Shown piece after piece: positions 17,134 to 25,562 of a stretch of 64,000 bases of DNA (position 1 is its first letter; each line of letters opens with the position of its first letter). The stretch is from the NCBI RefSeq assembly GCF_001456155.1, contig NZ_CP013293.1, positions 3,968,001-4,032,000 on the forward strand, given 5' to 3'. Made by a program: the position numbers and the translations under genes. This DNA is from Chryseobacterium sp. IHB B 17019 (GTDB taxonomy: Bacteria > Bacteroidota > Bacteroidia > Flavobacteriales > Weeksellaceae). Below the pieces are notes generated by a model. That model was given only the letters and a program-made list of their open reading frames with translations. It did no database searches and was not told where the DNA came from.

Positions 17134-18447
17134 TTGTCCTTTAAAATAAAAACATTGGAATTCTATCCATCAATCGAAAAATCAGACCGTCAGGAAATAA
17201 AAAAGTTTCAGGAGCAAAAACTTCAGGAGCTTTTAACTTATCTTGAAGATCATTCGCCTTTTTATCAAAAATTATTCAAAGAAAATAATATTAGTGTTTC
17301 TGAGATTCAGACGTTGGAAGATTTACAGAAAATCCCCACGACTACAAAAAATGACATACAGCAGAATAACGATGATTTTTTCTGTATCACTCATGATAAA
17401 ATTGTGGATTACAGCACAACTTCAGGCACATTGGGAGATCCTGTAACCTTCGGATTATCAGACAATGATCTTGAAAGACTGGCGTACAACGAAGCGATTT
17501 CTTTTGTCTGCGCCGGAATTCAAAAAGGTGATGTGGTTCAGATGATTACGACCATTGATAAACGATTCATGGCTGGGTTGGCTTATTTTTTAGGGTTAAG
17601 AAAAATGGGTGCAAGTGTTGTCAGGATGGGCCCCGGAATTCCGGAATTGCAATGGGATTCAATTTTTAGGTATAAGCCGATATATTTGATTACTGTTCCG
17701 TCTTTTCTGTTGAAAATGATCGATTATGCTGAAAAACATGGGCTAGATTATAAAAATTCTAGTGTTTATGGAGCTGTTTGTATCGGGGAAAGTATCAAAA
17801 ATCAGGACTTTACAGATAATATTTTATCTCAGAAAATAAAAGAAAAGTGGGATATTAAGTTGTTTTCAACGTACGCTTCCACAGAAATGAGCACGGCATT
17901 TACGGAATGCGAATATCAAATCGGAGGACATCATCACCCGGAATTAATTATCACAGAAATCCTTGACGACGATGGGAACCTTGTAAAAGAAGGCGAAAGC
18001 GGCGAATTGACGATCACAACTTTGGGTGTTGAGGCTCTTCCATTGTTAAGATTCAAAACGGGAGATATTGTAAAAGCGCATTACGAGCCTTGTCAATGCG
18101 GAAGAAATACCATGCGGTTAGGACCGGTTGTAGGAAGAAAACAGCAGATGATCAAATATAAAGGAACGACTTTGTATCCGCCTGCGATGAACGATATTCT
18201 GAATGATTTTAATAATATTTTGTGCTATCAGATTGTTATTCAGTCGAATGAAATCGGGTTGGATGAAATTATCATTAAGGTAAGTACAGACAGCGAATCT
18301 GAAAGCTTCGTAAATGAAGTAAGGGATCATTTCCGTGCAAAATTAAGGGTAAGTCCGAAAATTGAAATCATTGATTTTGATGTTTTGTCTAAAACCGTTC
18401 ACAATCCGAATAGCAGAAAACCAATTGCATTTATTGATTTGAGGTAG
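17134..18447 (+). CDS. Phenylacetate-CoA ligase-like adenylating enzyme
   Basis: ANL-superfamily acyl/aryl-CoA ligase of the PaaK type, 437 aa. The AMP-binding loop is YSTTSGTLGDPV (about 88-99). YASTEMSTAFTEC and the RFKTGDIV motif follow, with a CxCGR-type segment CQCGRNTMRLGPVVGR typical of PaaK. At the edge of the pigment locus it may activate 4-coumarate or a fatty-acid-like precursor; this is inferred. There is no ATG in frame near the N-terminus, so the TTG at 17134 is the best start. Confidence 0.85.
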   Translation: MSFKIKTLEFYPSIEKSDRQEIKKFQEQKLQELLTYLEDHSPFYQKLFKENNISVSEIQTLEDLQKIPTTTKNDIQQNNDDFFCITHDKIVDYSTTSGTLGDPVTFGLSDNDLERLAYNEAISFVCAGIQKGDVVQMITTIDKRFMAGLAYFLGLRKMGASVVRMGPGIPELQWDSIFRYKPIYLITVPSFLLKMIDYAEKHGLDYKNSSVYGAVCIGESIKNQDFTDNILSQKIKEKWDIKLFSTYASTEMSTAFTECEYQIGGHHHPELIITEILDDDGNLVKEGESGELTITTLGVEALPLLRFKTGDIVKAHYEPCQCGRNTMRLGPVVGRKQQMIKYKGTTLYPPAMNDILNDFNNILCYQIVIQSNEIGLDEIIIKVSTDSESESFVNEVRDHFRAKLRVSPKIEIIDFDVLSKTVHNPNSRKPIAFIDLR

Positions 18448-18510
18448 ATCTGATTTTTAAGATTTAACAAAAATATAATTAAGACACTTCGTTTGAGCTG
18501 TCTTTTATAA

Positions 18511-18518
18511 TATCTTTG
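18511..18518 (+). promoter_or_regulatory. -7 box upstream of the 18541 gene
   Basis: TATCTTTG matches TAnnTTTG 22 bp before the start. A TTTG lies upstream (18492-18495), but the 15-bp spacing is shorter than usual. Confidence 0.5.
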
Positions 18519-18540
18519 CGGACTTAATTTAAAATAAACT

Positions 18541-19140
18541 ATGAAAAAATTATTTCTGCTTTTATTTATGGCAATCGCAACAATAGCTTTTGCGCAGAAC
18601 AAAATTAACTTCGAATCGGGGAATTTTGATTTCTTGAAAGATCAGACTGAGGTCAATGTTCAATTCAAATTTGAAAATCCTCTTTTTCAGGCTGAAAATT
18701 ATACTGAAGCTCAATATCTTGAAAGAAGAAAGACAGAAACGTTAGCAAAGAAAAGCGAAGAATCTTGGAGAAAATGGGATGAAGAGTGGCAAAAACATAA
18801 AGAATCTGTTTTTTTTGACAAATTTATTGATGGATTAAATGATAAAGCGAAGAAAATTAAATTTAGTAAAAATGCCTCAGTAAAATATACTTTAATTATA
18901 GAATCAAAATGGATTTATGCGGGCTGGAGCGGATTTGTAATGCAACCGGGTAAATTGTCTTCGGAGCTGATATTTGTTGAAACTGAAAACCCATCTAAGG
19001 TTTTAGCTAAAGTTCAAGGTGATAAAATTGAAGGGATCGGAAGTAAGGTTAATTATGGAATGGAATATGGAAGAATATCTGCAGCATACGAAAAGACAGG
19101 AAAATTATTAGGAAAAGAAATCAAAAATGCTTTAAAATAA
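18541..19140 (+). CDS. Exported protein of unknown function
   Basis: 199 residues with a clear signal peptide (1-19, ending AFAQ). The mature part has a Lys/Glu/Trp-rich helical stretch (about 55-95: ESWRKWDEEWQKHKES) and then beta-rich sequence with SKWIYAGWSGFVMQPGKLSS. The latter recalls DUF4410-like envelope proteins, but the match is weak. It sits between two genes of the pigment locus and may be unrelated. Own -7 box and terminator. Confidence 0.75.
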   Translation: MKKLFLLLFMAIATIAFAQNKINFESGNFDFLKDQTEVNVQFKFENPLFQAENYTEAQYLERRKTETLAKKSEESWRKWDEEWQKHKESVFFDKFIDGLNDKAKKIKFSKNASVKYTLIIESKWIYAGWSGFVMQPGKLSSELIFVETENPSKVLAKVQGDKIEGIGSKVNYGMEYGRISAAYEKTGKLLGKEIKNALK

Positions 19141-19148
19141 AAACAAAA

Positions 19149-19177
19149 ACGGTCTGAAATCTCAGACCGTTTTTTTA
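19149..19177 (+). terminator. Bidirectional terminator
   Basis: A 9-bp perfect stem ACGGTCTGA / TCAGACCGT with a 4-nt loop is followed by eight T; the minus strand has an A-rich flank giving T-rich sequence too. It separates two convergent genes. Confidence 0.88.
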
Positions 19178-20419
19178 TTGTTGTTGCTTCTCCATTTTAA
19201 TTAGATTCGCAAGATTTTTAACAACAGTATCGTGTTTTTTCACAAAAGGATTTTCTTTATTCCAAACGTAACCAGCCAAAACTGCACATATTTTTTTCTT
19301 TACATCTGGATTTTCCGGGCGGTGGAAAAATAATTCCTGAAGATTTCCGGTATACCATTCTTTCACGTAAGTGGTGAAAACATCCACGCCGTATAAAATA
19401 TAATCTGCAAATTCTGTTTGCCAATCAACTTTTTCGCCGTTCAGCTGTCTTAATGCCAGTTTTGCAGCTGTCATTCCGCCTTCCGTTGCAAAAGCCATTC
19501 CTGAAGAAAAAACCGGATCAAGGAATTCCGAAGCATTTCCCGTCAAAGCAAATCCGTCTCCAAATAATTTTTTTACCGAACAGGAATAATCTTTCAAATG
19601 TCTTGGTTCAAAAAGAAAATCCACATCACCAAAACGTTTTACATAATAATCAGAAAGCGAAATTGCCTTTCTCAGCGCTTCTGCGGGATCTCCACTTTCG
19701 GATAATTTATCGATATATTCAGTTGGACCAACGATTCCGACACTCGTATTTCCATTGGAAAAAGGAATCACCCAAAGCCAGACTTCCGTTTCAATAATAT
19801 CAAAAGAAATCAAAGTTCCTTCTACGCCTTCTTCTCTGTTAACGTCTTCTACATGGGAAAAAATTGCAGAATGTGGAGATAGTTTTGAAGGTTTCTCCAA
19901 ATCCAACAATCTCGGCAAAACTCTTCCGTAACCGCTGGAATCGATCACAAATTTTGCATGAATTTCCTTCGTTTCTCCATTTTTATTTTTCACGGTAGTG
20001 ACAGAATCTGTTCCGTGAAACTCAATACCGATAACTTCTGTCTCAAATTCAAGATCAATACCTTTATTAATAACTTCCTGGGCCAAAGTATTATCAAAAT
20101 CCGCTCTGGGAACTTGCCACGTCCAGTCCCATCCTTCCCCGAATTTATCACTAAAATCAAACAGGCAGACTTCATCGCCACGCAAAAAACGCGCTCCCAA
20201 TTTTTTTTCAAAGCCCATTTTATCCAAAGCAGGGAAAAGTCCGGCCTCGTCAAAATGATCCATGACCCTTGGAATTAAGCTTTCGCCTACAACCAATCTT
20301 GGAAATTTTGTCTTTTCAACAACTTTTACGTTGATATTGTTCTTCTTTAAGTATGAAGAAGATACGCATCCGGACGGCCCAGCGCCGATTACGAGCACAT
20401 CAACAAATTCTTTGCCCAT
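19175..20419 (-). CDS. FAD-dependent halogenase-like oxidoreductase
   Basis: Flavoprotein of the tryptophan-halogenase/geranylgeranyl-reductase superfamily, 414 aa. The N-terminal Rossmann motif is VIGAGPSGCVSSSYL, then PRLVVGESLIPRV. The WxWxIP-type motif EVWLWVIPFSNG and the FxxPxxSxG-type motif FLDPVFSSGM are both present, as in flavin halogenases. Flexirubins are often chlorinated, so it is a candidate for ring chlorination; a hydroxylase or reductase role is the alternative. It diverges from the tyrosine ammonia-lyase gene. Confidence 0.82.
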   Translation of the reverse strand: MGKEFVDVLVIGAGPSGCVSSSYLKKNNINVKVVEKTKFPRLVVGESLIPRVMDHFDEAGLFPALDKMGFEKKLGARFLRGDEVCLFDFSDKFGEGWDWTWQVPRADFDNTLAQEVINKGIDLEFETEVIGIEFHGTDSVTTVKNKNGETKEIHAKFVIDSSGYGRVLPRLLDLEKPSKLSPHSAIFSHVEDVNREEGVEGTLISFDIIETEVWLWVIPFSNGNTSVGIVGPTEYIDKLSESGDPAEALRKAISLSDYYVKRFGDVDFLFEPRHLKDYSCSVKKLFGDGFALTGNASEFLDPVFSSGMAFATEGGMTAAKLALRQLNGEKVDWQTEFADYILYGVDVFTTYVKEWYTGNLQELFFHRPENPDVKKKICAVLAGYVWNKENPFVKKHDTVVKNLANLIKMEKQQQ

Positions 20420-20420
20420 C

Positions 20421-20455
20421 TTTGATTTTTTATTTTAATAAAACTTTTATCTTTG
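20421..20455 (+). promoter_or_regulatory. Promoter of the TAL gene set
   Basis: TTTG (20421-20424) and TATCTTTG (20448-20455) are separated by 23 bp, at the long end of the range described for flavobacteria. The start codon follows about 55 bp after the expected transcript start. Confidence 0.6.
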
Positions 20456-20515
20456 CCGCAAAATTAATGACAATTAATTAATAATTACAACATTATCTCA
20501 TTATTACTTTAATTA

Positions 20516-22036
20516 ATGAAAATAGACAACTTTTTAAAACTGAAAGACTTTCAGAAAATTATCATTGAAAATGAAAAAATAGAACTGGATGATACACTTC
20601 TTGCCAGAGTGGATGCAAGTTTTCAGTTTTTAAAAGAATTTTCCAGAAACAAGGTAATATACGGTGTGAACACAGGTTTCGGACCGATGGCCCAATTTAA
20701 AATCAGCGATGAAGATACGCATCAGCTTCAGTATAACCTCATTAGAAGTCATTCTTCGGGAATTGGAAATCCTCTTCCGCCGGCAGAAGTGAAAGCCTGC
20801 ATGTTGGCCAGATTGAATACTTTGTCGTTGGGTAATTCCGGAGTGCACCATTCCGTAGTTGATTTGCTTAAAGAGCTCATTAACAGGGATGTTACACCAC
20901 TTGTTTTTGAACATGGTGGCGTTGGCGCAAGTGGCGATCTGGTTCAGCTGGCGCATTTGGCTCTGGTTTTAATTGGCGAAGGTGAAGTTTTCTATAAGGG
21001 AGAAAGAAAATCGACAAAAGAAGTATTTGAAATTGAAGGTTTAAAACCCATTCAAGTGGAGATTCGTGAAGGGCTTGCTTTAATGAACGGGACTTCCGTT
21101 ATGTCAGGAATTGGTATTGTTAATGCATACAAAGCCAATCAATTGACTGATATTTCCATTAAATTATCTTGTGCGATTAATGAAATTGTTCAGGCTTATG
21201 ATGATCACTTATCTGAAGCTTTAAACGGAACAAAGCTTCATGCGGGACAACAAAAAATTGCAGAAAGAATGCGTGCGCATTTGTCTGACAGTAAATTGAT
21301 TAGAAAAAGGGAAGATCATTTGTATACTCATTTTGAAGAGCAGGAAAAGGTATTTAAAGAAAAGGTTCAGGAATATTACTCTTTGAGATGTGTTCCGCAG
21401 ATTTTAGGACCTGTTTTGGATACGTTGGAATATACTGAGAAAGTCCTTGAAAATGAGATCAATTCAGCGAATGATAACCCAATTATAGACGTTGAAGGCC
21501 AACACGTTTACCACGGTGGAAATTTCCACGGAGATTATATTTCTTTGGAAATGGACAAGCTTAAAATTGTGGTTACGAAGCTTACAATGTTGGCAGAGAG
21601 GCAATTAAATTATCTTTTAAACTCAAAAATCAACGAAATTTTGCCTCCTTTTGTAAATTTAGGTAAATTAGGGTTTAATTTCGGGATGCAGGGTGTTCAG
21701 TTTACGGCAACTTCCACAACGGCGGAAAGCCAGATGTTATCAAACTCAATGTACGTTCACAGTATTCCTAATAATAATGATAATCAGGATATTGTAAGCA
21801 TGGGGACGAATGCTGCGGTGATTTGCAGAAAGGTGATTGAAAATGCTTTTGAAGTTTTAGCGATTGAAGCAATTACTATCATTCAAGCCATTGAATATCT
21901 TGAGTTTAAAGATAAAGTTTCATCGTCAACAAAAGAATTGTATGATGAAATAAGAAAGATCATCCCTGCTTTTTCAGATGATATGGTCATGTATCCATAT
22001 TTGGAGGAAGTGAAAAAATATTTAAAAACGATGTAA
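20516..22036 (+). CDS. Tyrosine ammonia-lyase
   Basis: MIO-dependent aromatic amino acid lyase, 506 aa, that deaminates tyrosine to 4-coumaric acid. The self-cyclising Ala-Ser-Gly triad is at 138-140 (GGVGASGDLVQL). The N-terminal catalytic Tyr lies in VIYGVNTGFGPM. QYNLIRSHSSG is the substrate-selectivity region and, from memory, the same as in the tyrosine-specific lyase of F. johnsoniae. GVQFTATSTTAESQ and the NNDNQDIVSMG region complete the site. It supplies the aryl starter of the polyene and heads the plus-strand gene set. Confidence 0.94.
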   Translation: MKIDNFLKLKDFQKIIIENEKIELDDTLLARVDASFQFLKEFSRNKVIYGVNTGFGPMAQFKISDEDTHQLQYNLIRSHSSGIGNPLPPAEVKACMLARLNTLSLGNSGVHHSVVDLLKELINRDVTPLVFEHGGVGASGDLVQLAHLALVLIGEGEVFYKGERKSTKEVFEIEGLKPIQVEIREGLALMNGTSVMSGIGIVNAYKANQLTDISIKLSCAINEIVQAYDDHLSEALNGTKLHAGQQKIAERMRAHLSDSKLIRKREDHLYTHFEEQEKVFKEKVQEYYSLRCVPQILGPVLDTLEYTEKVLENEINSANDNPIIDVEGQHVYHGGNFHGDYISLEMDKLKIVVTKLTMLAERQLNYLLNSKINEILPPFVNLGKLGFNFGMQGVQFTATSTTAESQMLSNSMYVHSIPNNNDNQDIVSMGTNAAVICRKVIENAFEVLAIEAITIIQAIEYLEFKDKVSSSTKELYDEIRKIIPAFSDDMVMYPYLEEVKKYLKTM

Positions 22037-22111
22037 TTATTTTACATAATTAATTGTTTAAAAACTAAAGATGAAAGAATTATTTTAAAAAACTAAAATT
22101 ACCATTAACAC

Positions 22112-22843
22112 ATGAAATGTGCAATCATCACAGGCGGCTCACGAGGAATTGGAAGAGCAATCTGTATAAAACTGGCAGAAGAAAAAAATTATCACATACT
22201 AATCAACTACACTTCAAATGAAGCTGCAGCAAAGGAAACTTTAGCTAAAGTAGAAGAATTGGGCTCTACCGCAGAAATCCTTAAATTCGATGTAGGAAAT
22301 GCCGAAGAAACTCAAAAAGTTTTAACGGAATGGCAGGAAAAAAATCCTAATTCTGTTGTTGAAGTTATTGTGAATAATGCCGGAATTACAAGAGACGGAT
22401 TATTCATGTGGATGCCAAGTGAAGACTGGAACGCTGTGATTAACACAAGTTTGAATGGATTTTTCAACGTGACGAATTTCTTTATTCAAAAATTGTTACG
22501 TAACAAATACGGCAGAATTATCAATATGGTTTCGGTTTCCGGAGTGAAAGGAACGGCGGGTCAGACGAATTATTCTGCAGCAAAAGGAGCTTTAGTCGGA
22601 GCTACAAAAGCACTGGCTCAGGAAGTCGCCAAAAGAAATATCACGGTAAATGCAGTAGCACCGGGATTCATCAGAACAGATATGACGCAGGAATTCAATG
22701 AAGATGAATTAAAAGCAATGATTCCTGCCAACAGATTCGGTGAAGCGGAAGAAGTGGCTGATTTGGTTGCGTTTTTAGCTTCCAGGAAGTCATCGTACAT
22801 TACAGGTGAAATAATTAATATTAACGGCGGAATTTACTCATAA
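22112..22843 (+). CDS. FabG-like 3-oxoacyl-ACP reductase
   Basis: Short-chain dehydrogenase, 243 aa. The NADPH-binding loop is TGGSRGIGRAI, NNAGITRDG is the second motif, the catalytic Ser is in MVSVSGVKGTAG, and the catalytic Tyr/Lys in NYSAAKGAL. Together with the adjacent ketosynthase and ACP it would reduce the 3-keto group in each round of polyene extension. The genome must have another FabG for fatty acids, so this copy is probably pigment-specific. Confidence 0.92.
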   Translation: MKCAIITGGSRGIGRAICIKLAEEKNYHILINYTSNEAAAKETLAKVEELGSTAEILKFDVGNAEETQKVLTEWQEKNPNSVVEVIVNNAGITRDGLFMWMPSEDWNAVINTSLNGFFNVTNFFIQKLLRNKYGRIINMVSVSGVKGTAGQTNYSAAKGALVGATKALAQEVAKRNITVNAVAPGFIRTDMTQEFNEDELKAMIPANRFGEAEEVADLVAFLASRKSSYITGEIININGGIYS

Positions 22844-22847
22844 AATC

Positions 22848-22906
22848 AGGTAGCAGATAATAGGTGACAGTGATAGCTGCAACCTGGAAACTGCCACCTA
22901 AAACCT
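22848..22906. repeat. Imperfect palindromic intergenic repeat
   Basis: The gap between ketoreductase and ketosynthase reads CAGGTAGCAG...AGGTGACAG on the left and CTGCCACCTAAAACCT on the right, which are imperfect inverted copies. It has higher GC content than the other gaps, and such AGGTGNCAG-rich palindromes recur in related genomes by my recollection. Confidence 0.5.
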
Positions 22907-22914
22907 AAGATTTA

Positions 22915-24135
22915 ATGGAAAACAGAGTTGTAATTACCGGAATGGGAATTTATTCTTGTATAGGAATCTCTTTAGAAGAAGTTAAGGAATCTCTATATCA
23001 AGGAAAATCCGGTATTGCATTAGTTCAGGAAAGAAAAGAATTCGGTTTCAGATCGGGATTGACGGGTGTTGTCCCGAAGCCTGATTTGAAAAGCCTTTTA
23101 AACAGAAGACAGCGCGTAAGTATGGGCGAGGAAAGCGAATACGCTTATCTAGCGACCATCGATGCATTAAAACAGGCGAAAGTTGATCAGGATTTTTTAG
23201 ATCATAATGAAGTAGGGATTTTATATGGTAATGATAGTGTTTCTCAGGCAGTTGTGGAGTCAATCGACATTGCAAGAGAGAAAAAAGATACTACTTTGAT
23301 GGGTTCAGGAGCGATTTTCAAATCAATGAACTCAACTGTTACCATGAACCTTTCCACGATATTTAAATTAAGAGGAATCAATCTTACCATCAGCGCAGCC
23401 TGCGCAAGCGGATCTCACTCTTTGGGGTTAGCTTACATGATGATTAAGAGTGGGTTACAAGACATGATCGTCTGTGGAGGAGCTCAGGAAACCAACAAAT
23501 ATTCGATGGCAAGCTTCGATGGATTGGGAGTTTTTTCAGTAAGAGAAAATGAGCCTACAAAAGCGTCAAGACCTTTCGATTCAGGAAGAGACGGTCTGAT
23601 TCCGAGCGGTGGTGCGGCAACTTTAATTGTTGAAAGTTTAGAATCTGCTCAAAAAAGAGGCGCAAATATTCTTGGTGAAATCATCGGTTATGGCTTTTCG
23701 TCAAACGGAGGGCATATTTCTACCCCAAATGTTGATGGTCCGGCTTTAGCGATGGACAGAGCCTTAAAACAATCCGGCTTATCAGCAAAAGATATCGATT
23801 ATATCAATGCCCATGCGACTTCTACGCCGATTGGCGATGCGAATGAAGCAAAAGCAATTTATGAGATTTTCGGAAATGAAGTTCCGGTAAGTTCTACAAA
23901 ATCAATGACCGGTCACGAATGCTGGATGGCGGGTGCTAGTGAAGTTATTTACTCAATTCTGATGATGCAGAATGATTTCGTTGCCCCAAATATTAATCTG
24001 GAAAACCCTGACGATGAGGCAAAAAAGATAAATTTAGTCTCTGAAACAAAAAGTCAAAAAATTGACGTATTTTTGTCAAATTCTTTCGGATTTGGGGGAA
24101 CCAATTCCGCATTAATTGTTAAAAAATTTAATTAA
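22915..24135 (+). CDS. Beta-ketoacyl-ACP synthase (KAS I/II type)
   Basis: Condensing enzyme, 406 aa, with a full Cys-His-His triad: Cys163 in SAACASGSHSLG, His300 in INAHATSTPIGD and His334 in KSMTGHECWMAG. The gatekeeper and GFGGTN C-terminal loop (SFGFGGTNSALIV) are intact. It should elongate the aryl polyene on the neighbouring ACP. The stop lies only 4 bp before the ACP start at 24140. Confidence 0.93.
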   Translation: MENRVVITGMGIYSCIGISLEEVKESLYQGKSGIALVQERKEFGFRSGLTGVVPKPDLKSLLNRRQRVSMGEESEYAYLATIDALKQAKVDQDFLDHNEVGILYGNDSVSQAVVESIDIAREKKDTTLMGSGAIFKSMNSTVTMNLSTIFKLRGINLTISAACASGSHSLGLAYMMIKSGLQDMIVCGGAQETNKYSMASFDGLGVFSVRENEPTKASRPFDSGRDGLIPSGGAATLIVESLESAQKRGANILGEIIGYGFSSNGGHISTPNVDGPALAMDRALKQSGLSAKDIDYINAHATSTPIGDANEAKAIYEIFGNEVPVSSTKSMTGHECWMAGASEVIYSILMMQNDFVAPNINLENPDDEAKKINLVSETKSQKIDVFLSNSFGFGGTNSALIVKKFN

Positions 24136-24139
24136 AAAC

Positions 24140-24394
24140 ATGGAAAGGGAAAAAATTGTTGCGATCGTCAACGACTTTTTGGTGAATGAATTCGAGGTAG
24201 ACGGCGATGAAATCAGCAATGATGCTAACTTAAAAACGACTTTAGGCTTAGACAGCTTAGATTATATTGATATGGTTGTAGTGATCGAATCTAATTTCGG
24301 TGTGAAATTAGGCGAGGCAGACTTCAAGAAAATGGTCACTTTTGATGACTTTTATTCAACTATTGAGAACAAAATCGCTGAAAAAAACGGATAA
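24140..24394 (+). CDS. Acyl carrier protein (left arm)
   Basis: 84-residue four-helix carrier. The phosphopantetheine site is Ser39 in LGLDSLDYIDMVV. The start at 24140 follows the ketosynthase stop; the longer frame from 24116 would overlap it and adds no ACP-like sequence. Acidic helix II (DYIDMVVVIESNFGVKL) is typical. It carries intermediates of the polyene pathway. Confidence 0.94.
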   Translation: MEREKIVAIVNDFLVNEFEVDGDEISNDANLKTTLGLDSLDYIDMVVVIESNFGVKLGEADFKKMVTFDDFYSTIENKIAEKNG

Positions 24395-24420
24395 CTATCG
24401 ATAAAACTTTACTCTAAAAA

Positions 24421-24496
24421 TGTAACAATTTAGCAATCTGACAGTTTATCAATGTTTAAAAATATTGTTACTTTGTTAAGCTGATACATTGTTAAA
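24421..24496. repeat. Imperfect palindrome behind the first ACP gene
   Basis: TGTAACAATTTAGCAATCTG at the left is mirrored by TTGTTACTTTGTTAAGCTG and ATACATTGTTAAA at the right. The unit resembles those at 38861-38926 and 39207-39265, which flank the other ACP gene. It could fold into a long imperfect hairpin. Confidence 0.6.
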
Positions 24497-24504
24497 TTAA
24501 AACT

Positions 24505-25389
24505 ATGAACAAGTGGAAAGGTAAATCTAAAGGGACGATTTTAGGATACAAAATTTTCGTCTGGTGCATTAGAAATATCGGGGTCCGGAGTTCATATATT
24601 GTGCTTTATTTTGTTGCTTTCTATTACTTTTTATTCGAAAAAAAGAGCAATAAATACTACAAATATTATTTCCAAAAAAGATTAAATTACGGATATTGGA
24701 AATCAAAAATTTCAATATATAAAAGTTATTTCACTTTCGGAACGGTTTTAATTGATAAAACAGCGATTTCGGCAGGGTTACGGGATAAATATACTTATGA
24801 ATTCGACGGTATTGAAAACCTTAGAAATCTTTTAGCCGAAAAAAAAGGCGGAGTTCTTATCAGTGCTCATATCGGTAATTTTGAAGTTGCAGAATATTTT
24901 TTTGCGGATATCGATTTTGATTGTCAGATTAATTTAGTGACAACAGATCAGGAAGTTACGATAATAAAAGAATACCTGGAAAGTGTTGCTGTAAACAAAA
25001 GCAACATCAAATTCATTTACATCAAGGACGATATGTCTCATATTTTCGAGATCAATGAGGCGTTGTCGAAGAATGAACTGATTTGTTTTACCGGCGACCG
25101 TTATTTTGAAGGTTCAAAATATCTTGAGGGTGATTTACTCGGAAAGAGTGCAAAATTTCCGGCCGGACCTTTCTTAATCGCTTCCAGATTGGGAGTTCCC
25201 GTTGTGTATGTATATGTGATGAAAGAGAAAAACCTTCATTATCACCTGTTTGCAAGAGTGGCTCAGAATGTGAAAAAGCGTGACGCTCAAGGACTTTTGA
25301 ATTCTTATACCCAAAATCTTGAATCCATGATTAAAAAATATCCTCTCCAATGGTTCAATTACTTTGATTTTTGGGATGATATCGATTAA
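24505..25389 (+). CDS. Lysophospholipid/lipid A-type acyltransferase
   Basis: LpxL/HtrB-like acyltransferase, 294 aa, with an N-terminal membrane helix (about 25-45). The catalytic HxxxxE-type motif is AHIGNFEVAEYF (about 121-132). FTGDRYFEGSKYLEGDLLGKSAKFPAGPF is the second acceptor-site region, and the end is QWFNYFDFWDD as in the family. In the pigment locus it could transfer the aryl-polyene acyl group from ACP to an acceptor at the membrane; acceptor unknown. Confidence 0.87.
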   Translation: MNKWKGKSKGTILGYKIFVWCIRNIGVRSSYIVLYFVAFYYFLFEKKSNKYYKYYFQKRLNYGYWKSKISIYKSYFTFGTVLIDKTAISAGLRDKYTYEFDGIENLRNLLAEKKGGVLISAHIGNFEVAEYFFADIDFDCQINLVTTDQEVTIIKEYLESVAVNKSNIKFIYIKDDMSHIFEINEALSKNELICFTGDRYFEGSKYLEGDLLGKSAKFPAGPFLIASRLGVPVVYVYVMKEKNLHYHLFARVAQNVKKRDAQGLLNSYTQNLESMIKKYPLQWFNYFDFWDDID

Positions 25390-25510
25390 TTTCCTACTTT
25401 TACCTCGAAAACTAATATTTAAAACTTAAATTATTAAGATATTTTAGAAATATTTTTCTTTGCTGAGTGTTAACACGTTTTGCGAATTTAAAACATGAAG
25501 TTTATAGAAA

Positions 25511-25535
25511 AATCTTTGCGATCTTTGCGTTAAAA
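25511..25535 (+). repeat. CTTTGCG-type intergenic repeat fragment
   Basis: AATCTTTGCGATCTTTGCGT followed by TAAAA, a pattern that also occurs in part at 9131-9144. It lies just before the desaturase-like gene and contains near-matches to a -7 box, so it may also act as a promoter. Confidence 0.45.
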
Positions 25536-25562
25536 TTATATCTTACTAAGTAAATTTCTCCT

